Below, in pieces: positions 7,590 to 11,621 of a stretch of 11,621 nucleotides of DNA. The DNA comes from Clostridia bacterium (GTDB lineage Bacteria; Bacillota; Clostridia; Oscillospirales; Acutalibacteraceae). How positions within the stretch are numbered: the stretch's first letter is position 1; each line of letters opens with the position of its first letter. The notes under the pieces are model-generated. The model saw only the letters and a list, made by a program, of their open reading frames with translations. It searched no databases and was not told the DNA's origin. The DNA lies in the NCBI GenBank assembly GCA_017424125.1, contig JAFPBM010000053.1:1-11621 (forward strand), in the 5' to 3' direction. The position numbers and the translations under genes were made by a program.

Positions 7590-8388
7590 ATCCAACTTCC
7601 ATACCCACACCTGTTTTTGCGACGGTAAAAACACACCGCGAGAGATGGTGCTTGAGGCAATTGAGCGCGGATTTACTACGCTTGGTTTTTCGATGCACAG
7701 TTTCCTCCAGCAAGATTTGCACATTGTGCCCTCACGCGACAGAGAAACCGCATATATACGTGAAATTTTGGCGTTAAAAGAAGAATTCAAAGATGAGATT
7801 GAAATATTTTTAGGTCTTGAACAGGATTTATATTCCGATGCGCCAAAAAGTGATTTTGAGTATCTTATAGGCTCTGTGCATTACATAAAGCGCGGCGACA
7901 CCTATTATTCTATTGACGGTGGCAAGGAAAAGTTGAGGCTCGTTGTAGATAAATGTTTCGGCGGTGATTTTGACGCTTTTGCGGAAGAGTATTTCTCTCT
8001 TGTTTGCGAGGTGGCAGAAAAAATAAAACCCGATATTATCGGGCATTTTGACCTTATTATGAAATACTGTGAACAGATTGAGTTACCTGAAAGCGACAGA
8101 TATCTTGCGGCGGCTAAAAGGGCTATTAAAAATCTTGTCCCTCTCGGTATCCCATTTGAAATTAATACGGGCGCTATGTCACGCGGACTCAGAACAACGC
8201 CATACCCCTCAAAAACACTACTTAAATTTATGTTTGACAGCGGTGCGAAAATCGTATTTTCGAGCGACTGCCATAACAAAGATTTTTTGGAATACGGATT
8301 CGATTTGGCAGAAAAAATGGCAAAAGACGCAGGATTTACAGAACACGGAATTATAACTGAAAATGGTGTTATATATATGCCGATATAA
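7582..8388 (+). CDS. hisK: Histidinol-phosphatase, PHP family
   Basis: This is the PHP-superfamily phosphatase that converts histidinol phosphate to histidinol, the Gram-positive alternative to the phosphatase domain of enteric HisB. The 268 residues are a normal length. The metal-binding motifs of the PHP barrel are visible: H7-T-H9 with C-D-G following, GLEQD, GSVHYI, IGHFDLI (H155), and the C-terminal D229-C-H231. The substrate-side segment FEINTGAMSRGL is typical of HisK/HisJ. The gene starts inside the hisIE end (overlap 8 bases), with AGGAGA at 7564-7569 about 12 bases upstream. It closes the operon; the stop is followed immediately by a terminator. PHP proteins can be misassigned, but the operon position makes this role secure. 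Confidence 0.94.
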   Translation: MIKSNFHTHTCFCDGKNTPREMVLEAIERGFTTLGFSMHSFLQQDLHIVPSRDRETAYIREILALKEEFKDEIEIFLGLEQDLYSDAPKSDFEYLIGSVHYIKRGDTYYSIDGGKEKLRLVVDKCFGGDFDAFAEEYFSLVCEVAEKIKPDIIGHFDLIMKYCEQIELPESDRYLAAAKRAIKNLVPLGIPFEINTGAMSRGLRTTPYPSKTLLKFMFDSGAKIVFSSDCHNKDFLEYGFDLAEKMAKDAGFTEHGIITENGVIYMPI

Positions 8389-8419
8389 AAAACGAGGTCT
8401 TAAAGACCTCGTTTTTTTT
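8387..8419. terminator. Bidirectional intrinsic terminator, hisK / ChrA pair
   Basis: A perfect 8-bp stem, CGAGGTCT at 8393-8400 with AGACCTCG at 8404-8411, closes a three-base TAA loop. It is preceded by six A (8387-8392) and followed by eight T (8412-8419). Read on either strand it gives a GC-containing hairpin plus U-tract, so it can stop both the his operon and the convergent ChrA operon. The T-tract runs into the stop codon of the minus-strand gene (8418-8420). Confidence 0.93.
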
Positions 8420-9014
8420 AATTCATTGAAAAGATTATGCCGACTACGGCGGAGATACCTATAAAGACTATTGGGTGAAGTTTTTTAGTGAACTTAACCT
8501 TATTCATAAGCACCCAAAGTGCTGCGGCGAGGATTAGTCCTTGCCAATTTACAGCCAAAACGCCTTTTTCAATTATATCATTTATTGGTAAAAGGTTGGT
8601 TATAACAACCGTTATTCCCGCGGCGGCTATGAGTGCCGTTGAGGCGGGGCGAAGGCCGTAAAACGCGCTGTTTACGTAGTGGTTTTCGCTAAACTTTTTG
8701 AGCACGGCGGCTACGAGCATTATTACGATAACCGATGGGGTTATAAGTCCGATTGTAGCCGTTAAGGCGCCCAAAAATGCAAGTGCGGTGCCGCCCGCGT
8801 TCATACCCGTTATATAGCCGACATAGGTTGCCATATTTACACCGATTGGTCCCGGTGTGGATTCCGAAACGGCAATCATATTTGCAAGGTCTGCGTGGGT
8901 AAACCAACCCGTTTTATCCGACATTTCGTAAAGGAAAGGGATTGTTGCCATTCCGCCGCCGATTGCGAAAAGTCCTGTTTTGAAAAATTCTAAAAACAAA
9001 CGAAGAAACAGCAT
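8418..9014 (-). CDS. chrA: ChrA-family transporter, second half-size subunit
   Basis: A 198-residue, very hydrophobic membrane protein with about five or six transmembrane helices, belonging to the CHR (chromate ion transporter) family in its short, single-domain form. The family signatures are present: FAIGGGMATIPF at 16-27 and STPGPIGVNMATYVG. Short CHR proteins are encoded as adjacent pairs that act together, and this gene overlaps its partner by one base (TAATG), with a G-rich AGGGGG site (9032-9027) upstream. Chromate efflux has been shown for some family members; in a gut- or sediment-type anaerobe the natural substrate may be another oxyanion. The substrate cannot be read from sequence. 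Confidence 0.88.
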   Translation of the reverse strand: MLFLRLFLEFFKTGLFAIGGGMATIPFLYEMSDKTGWFTHADLANMIAVSESTPGPIGVNMATYVGYITGMNAGGTALAFLGALTATIGLITPSVIVIMLVAAVLKKFSENHYVNSAFYGLRPASTALIAAAGITVVITNLLPINDIIEKGVLAVNWQGLILAAALWVLMNKVKFTKKLHPIVFIGISAVVGIIFSMN

Positions 9015-9556
9015 TATTCGCGCTTACCCCCTAACGACTTTAGTACTATACCCGTCAAAGCGGCAAGTATTACGAATATTACGGGGCTTACGGGTAAAAA
9101 GAGTGCGCCAATTGCCACAACGATAAATATACCTGTTGTCCATTTATCGACAACGGCTTTTTTGAAAAGTTTTACTACGGCGTTGAGAATGAGCACACAA
9201 ACGCAGACGCGCACGCCGGCAAGGGCATTTTGCACTATCTCTATATGGGAAAAAGCCTCTATCACACCCGCAAGAAGCGATATTATAATAAGCGACGGGA
9301 AGACAACGCCGAGCGTTGTGAAAATACCGCCGATTACGCCTTTTTTCTTTTGTCCTATAAAGGTTGCGGTGTTGACCGCGATTACACCCGGGGTGCACTG
9401 ACCTATGGCGAAATAGTCCATAAGTTCTTCTTCCGTAGCCCAACCTTTTTTCTCTACAACCTCACGCTGTAAAATCGGCAACATTGCATATCCGCCGCCG
9501 AAGGTCATCACGCCGACCTTTGCAAAGGTTATAAACATATCAAATAATAGTTTCAA
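9014..9556 (-). CDS. chrA: ChrA-family transporter, first half-size subunit (TTG start)
   Basis: The first half of the paired short CHR transporter: 180 residues from the chosen start, with FGGGYAMLPIL at 19-29, CTPGVIAVNTATFIG, and several transmembrane helices. It is homologous to the next gene, as expected for the two-gene CHR type, which presumably form an inverted pair in the membrane. A longer reading to a TTG at 9604 is possible, but that TTG lies in the spacer of a good promoter (-35 at 9614-9609, -10 at 9591-9586), so it would precede the transcript. The TTG at 9556 has a clear AGAGGTGA site five bases upstream (9569-9562) and gives MKLLFDMFITFAKVG, which matches the start of the partner (MLFLRLFLEFFKTG). 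Confidence 0.87.
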   Translation of the reverse strand: MKLLFDMFITFAKVGVMTFGGGYAMLPILQREVVEKKGWATEEELMDYFAIGQCTPGVIAVNTATFIGQKKKGVIGGIFTTLGVVFPSLIIISLLAGVIEAFSHIEIVQNALAGVRVCVCVLILNAVVKLFKKAVVDKWTTGIFIVVAIGALFLPVSPVIFVILAALTGIVLKSLGGKRE

Positions 9557-9561
9557 ATCTT

Positions 9562-9569
9562 TCACCTCT
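9562..9569 (-). promoter_or_regulatory. Ribosome binding site of ChrA pair
   Basis: AGAGGTGA on the minus strand lies five bases before TTG 9556. It decides the start of the first chrA gene, because no site of this quality precedes the upstream TTG at 9604 or the ATG at 9595. Confidence 0.75.
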
Positions 9570-9585
9570 GTGTTATTACTGTAAA

Positions 9586-9614
9586 AATATAACATCTTTT
9601 GCAACCAATGTCAA
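9586..9614 (-). promoter_or_regulatory. Sigma-A-type promoter of ChrA pair
   Basis: On the minus strand a consensus -35 TTGACA (9614-9609), a 17-base spacer, and TATATT (9591-9586, five of six matches to the -10 consensus) form a strong housekeeping promoter. The predicted start, near 9580, leaves a short leader before the TTG at 9556. Confidence 0.8.
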
Positions 9615-9631
9615 TTATACTTAAAAACATC

Positions 9632-9660
9632 TAGAAAATATTATGTTTTTGTTGTATAAT
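9632..9660 (+). promoter_or_regulatory. Sigma-A-type promoter of serpin gene
   Basis: A perfect -10 TATAAT (9655-9660) lies 17 bases after TAGAAA (9632-9637, four of six matches to the -35 consensus). The transcript would begin near 9667, so the upstream in-frame ATG at 9643 cannot be the start. The promoter is divergent from the ChrA promoter; the two -35 elements are about 17 bases apart. Confidence 0.72.
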
Positions 9661-9667
9661 ATATTCA

Positions 9668-9673
9668 GGAGGG
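9668..9673 (+). promoter_or_regulatory. Ribosome binding site of serpin gene
   Basis: AGGAGG at 9667-9673 (read as AGGAGGG) lies about five bases before ATG 9679, a near-perfect Shine-Dalgarno sequence. It fixes the serpin start at 9679 rather than 9643. Confidence 0.85.
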
Positions 9674-9678
9674 ATGTT

Positions 9679-10908
9679 ATGAAAAGGTTTTTGATTTGTT
9701 CAGTTGCGGTTTTGCTTATTATCTCACTCGTTGGGTGCGGTATGACGGCAAGCGCGAATGACCTTATGAGTGGAATTACGGCAAACAAAGTTAAAAAAAT
9801 CTCGCTCGACGATGATTTTTTGAATAGAGAGTTTTCATTCTCTACAAAACTCTTTGACGAGATTTATAAGGTATCCGAGAGCAAAAATGTTGTCATATCT
9901 CCTCTTTCCGTTCAGTTAGCCCTCGCTATGACTGCAAACGGTGCAAAAGATGCCACACTTAAAGAAATGGAAGATTTGCTCGGCGGCGGTATGGATATTG
10001 ATTTACTATCCAAATATCTTTATTCTTACACCTCTTCTCTTTCTTCAAGTAAAAAAGCCAAACTTTCCATTGCTAATTCAATTTGGTTTAACGATAATGA
10101 TGAGTTCCCACCTGTTAAGGAGAGTTTTTTACAAAAGAACGCAGATTATTTTGGTGCGGGACTTTATAAAATACCGTTTAATGATGAAGCATTAAATGAC
10201 ATCAATGCTTGGGTTAGCAAAAACACCGACGGCATGATTGATAAAATGATTGATGAAATTAGCCCCTCTACGCTTATGTTCCTTATAAACGCGATTTGTT
10301 TTGACGCCGAGTGGGAAACAAAATATGAAAGCGAAGACATAAGTGACGGCAAGTTTACCTCGCTTAACGGCAAAATACAGGACGTAGAGTTTATGTCTTC
10401 GCAAGAAAGCCTATATCTTGACGACGGCTCTGCTACGGGATTTATTAAAGATTATGCGGGTGGCAAATATAGTTTTGCGGCGCTTTTGCCCAATGAAAAC
10501 GTTGACCTTTCTAAATATATCGGAACGCTAAAAGATACACTTAAAGACACCATAAAAAATGCCGAAAACTCGTCGGTTTCGGCTTATATTCCAAAGTTTA
10601 CTTTTGATTACGGCATACGGCTTAACGAAGTTTTAGCGGCTCTCGGAATGGAAAAGGCATTCTCGGTACAGGCGGATTTTTCTGGTATTTGTAACGGTGA
10701 CATTTTCATCAGCAGAGTTTTACACAAAGCGAAAATTATTTTAGACGCAGACGGCACAAAGGCTGCCGCCGCGACGAGCGTTGAAATTAAATGTATGGGC
10801 ACGATGCAGGAAGAAAAAACCGTTTACCTCAACCGCCCGTTTGTTTATATGATTATTGATAACGAAACACAGTTGCCTATCTTTATGGGTACTGTGACAG
10901 AATTTTAA
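9679..10908 (+). CDS. Serpin, predicted surface lipoprotein (protease inhibitor)
   Basis: A 409-residue serine protease inhibitor of the serpin fold. The N-terminus has a lipoprotein signal: KR, a hydrophobic run, and the lipobox L17-V-G-C20, so the mature protein should be lipid-anchored outside the cell. The serpin body starts near residue 50. Landmarks include NVVISPLSVQLALAMTANGAK, ANSIWF, FLINAICFDAEW, YIPKFTFDYG, ISRVLHKAKIILDADG, and the C-terminal LNRPFVYMI...LPIFMGTV. The reactive-centre hinge G359-T-K-A-A-A-A-T366 is the small-residue type seen in inhibitory serpins, although the usual P13 Glu is Lys. Counting as for alpha-1-antitrypsin puts P1 near M373, with C372 at P2, but the loop is about three residues longer than in that protein, so P1 is uncertain. 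The gene stands alone with its own promoter and terminator. The target protease is unknown; host or competitor proteases are plausible. Confidence 0.92.
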   Translation: MKRFLICSVAVLLIISLVGCGMTASANDLMSGITANKVKKISLDDDFLNREFSFSTKLFDEIYKVSESKNVVISPLSVQLALAMTANGAKDATLKEMEDLLGGGMDIDLLSKYLYSYTSSLSSSKKAKLSIANSIWFNDNDEFPPVKESFLQKNADYFGAGLYKIPFNDEALNDINAWVSKNTDGMIDKMIDEISPSTLMFLINAICFDAEWETKYESEDISDGKFTSLNGKIQDVEFMSSQESLYLDDGSATGFIKDYAGGKYSFAALLPNENVDLSKYIGTLKDTLKDTIKNAENSSVSAYIPKFTFDYGIRLNEVLAALGMEKAFSVQADFSGICNGDIFISRVLHKAKIILDADGTKAAAATSVEIKCMGTMQEEKTVYLNRPFVYMIIDNETQLPIFMGTVTEF

Positions 10909-10910
10909 GC

Positions 10911-10948
10911 AAAAGAAAAGCACTCTTGACAGAGTGCTTTTCTTTTTT
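10911..10948. terminator. Bidirectional intrinsic terminator, serpin / exchanger
   Basis: A perfect 16-bp inverted repeat (10911-10926 with 10931-10946) closes a four-base TGAC loop. The GC-rich core is GCACTCT / AGAGTGC, flanked by A-rich and T-rich arms that act as U-tracts on either strand. It begins two bases after the serpin stop and runs into the stop codon (10947-10949) of the convergent exchanger gene. Confidence 0.93.
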
Positions 10949-11621
10949 AGAATACTTTTAATGCAATCAACACTTGTAGTGCTACGAATGCGGCATAAAT
11001 ACAAAGAAGTATTATTCCTTGTGAGCGGCGAAGTTTGCCCTTAAAGAGCGTTGGCAACGTCATTAAAGCCATTACGCCGACCATAAGCGGTATTTCGATA
11101 ATTTGTGAAGTGTTAAACCCAAAAAGTTTGCTGCCTTCAGGAATAACGAAGGGTGAAATTGTTACCGCGGCACCCGATACCAACACCAAATTGAAGATAT
11201 TGGCACCGATGATATTACCGAGTGACAATGCACCGTGGCCTTTAAGAAGTGCAGTAACCGCTGTTACAAGTTCGGGAAGTGACGTGCAGAGCGCTACAAC
11301 GGTAACGCCTATAACCTCTGTTGGAATACCTGCCATTGTGGCAAGAGAAACCGACGAGCCTTCAAGCATATCCGCACCAACGGCAATTAAAGCCGCACTT
11401 ACAACCAACATAACAATATCTTTTACAAACTGTGCGTTGGATGAAGTTTCTTCCTCTTCTTCGTCTTTTTTCTCTACGGGGTTTTTGAAACCGCTACGAA
11501 TAGTCATGGTCATATATATAGCAAAAACGATTAGCATTACTATACCGAGCCATCTGTCAAAACGTCCAAATAAATATGCTGCAACCATATAAATAGCCGC
11601 CGAAACAAAGAAGAATATTAC
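10947..11621 (-). CDS. Na+/Ca2+ exchanger-family protein, C-terminal part (runs off window)
   Basis: The reading frame stays open to the window edge, so the visible 224 residues are the C-terminal half to two-thirds of a CaCA-superfamily cation exchanger (CaxA/YrbG-like). An acidic cytoplasmic loop (EKKDEEEEE) separates the first-half helices from the second alpha-repeat, which reads TSLPELVTAVTALLKGHG then ALSLGNIIGANIFNLVLVSG. These carry the acidic and polar residues that bind the cation. About six further hydrophobic segments are visible. The Gly that usually precedes TSLPE is Cys here (codon 11288-11286). The internal ATG at 11588 is unlikely to be the true start, because upstream codons continue a membrane helix (VIFFFVSAAIY). 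The first alpha-repeat is outside the window. Ion specificity cannot be judged. Confidence 0.88.
   Translation of the reverse strand, partial: VIFFFVSAAIYMVAAYLFGRFDRWLGIVMLIVFAIYMTMTIRSGFKNPVEKKDEEEEETSSNAQFVKDIVMLVVSAALIAVGADMLEGSSVSLATMAGIPTEVIGVTVVALCTSLPELVTAVTALLKGHGALSLGNIIGANIFNLVLVSGAAVTISPFVIPEGSKLFGFNTSQIIEIPLMVGVMALMTLPTLFKGKLRRSQGIILLCIYAAFVALQVLIALKVF

Larger units (their letters stand above)
177..8411 (+). other. Histidine biosynthesis operon (yerC'-hisZG-D-C-B-H-A-F-IE-K)
   Basis: Nine complete genes and the regulator fragment lie head to tail on one strand. Junctions are: yerC'/hisZG overlap 1 base; hisZG/hisD gap 3; hisD/hisC overlap 1; hisC/hisB gap 4; hisB/hisH overlap 1; hisH/hisA gap 0; hisA/hisF overlap 4; hisF/hisIE gap 12; hisIE/hisK overlap 8. 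No terminator hairpin interrupts the run, and a strong one follows hisK. Together the products account for every step from ATP plus PRPP to histidine. The promoter and any leader (T-box or operator) would lie upstream of the broken yerC and are not in this window. Confidence 0.9.

Noticed and set aside
9557..9604. N-terminal extension of the first ChrA protein to TTG 9604
   Set aside because: The extension is polar, has no ribosome site, and its start lies within the promoter spacer; TTG 9556 has a strong site and matches the partner's N-terminus.
9643..9678. N-terminal extension of the serpin from ATG 9643
   Set aside because: It overlaps the -10 box at 9655-9660 and would put residues in front of a clean lipoprotein signal; AGGAGG and ATG 9679 are better.
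11035..11592. 185-codon plus-strand frame opposite the exchanger gene
   Set aside because: Antisense to a clear membrane protein; Ser/Thr/Pro/Ile-rich low-complexity product typical of a shadow frame.
1..11621. CRISPR array, insertion sequence, integrase or defence island
   Set aside because: No regularly spaced repeats, transposase or recombinase motifs, tRNA or attachment-site-like duplications were seen on either strand.

Overview
This window carries a near-complete histidine biosynthesis operon on the + strand, followed by two minus-strand transporter blocks with a plus-strand serpin lipoprotein gene between them. The gene families, compact operon style, strong Shine-Dalgarno sites, TTG start and short-form HisZ/HisG chemistry suggest an uncultured anaerobic Firmicute (Clostridia). 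That placement is an inference; the window has no rRNA or other taxonomic marker. The his genes have about 40-45% GC. The first ~120 bases are clearly richer (about 59% by hand count).

Layout. 1-176: GC-rich sequence with an open frame that resembles a carbohydrate-binding (CBM9-like) segment and fits nothing downstream. 177-350: the C-terminal 57 codons of a YerC/YecD-family (TrpR-superfamily) regulator, in a different frame from the sequence before it. 350-8388: hisZG (fused), hisD, hisC, hisB, hisH, hisA, hisF, hisIE and hisK, with gaps of at most 12 bases and several one- to eight-base overlaps. A bidirectional terminator at 8387-8419 closes the operon. 8418-9556 (minus): two half-size ChrA-family membrane proteins. 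9586-9660: divergent promoters. 9679-10908: a serpin predicted to be a lipoprotein. 10911-10948: a second bidirectional terminator. 10947-11621 (minus): the C-terminal part of a Na+/Ca2+ exchanger-family protein running off the window end.

How the genes work together. The his genes cover all ten reactions from PRPP and ATP to histidine. HisZG makes phosphoribosyl-ATP, HisIE carries out the next two steps, HisA isomerises, HisH/HisF form the imidazole ring, HisB dehydrates, HisC transaminates, HisK dephosphorylates and HisD oxidises twice. The most notable point is that the regulatory (HisZ) and catalytic (short HisG) subunits of ATP phosphoribosyltransferase are one 516-residue polypeptide. 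The YerC remnant overlaps the hisZG start codon, consistent with this family acting as a local histidine regulator. Its own 5' half and the operon promoter are not visible here.

I see no CRISPR array, insertion sequence, tRNA or rRNA gene, and no gene-free stretch over 300 bases. I found no clearly new defence or mobile system; the best leads are the HisZ-HisG fusion, the broken junction at 160-180, and the serpin.
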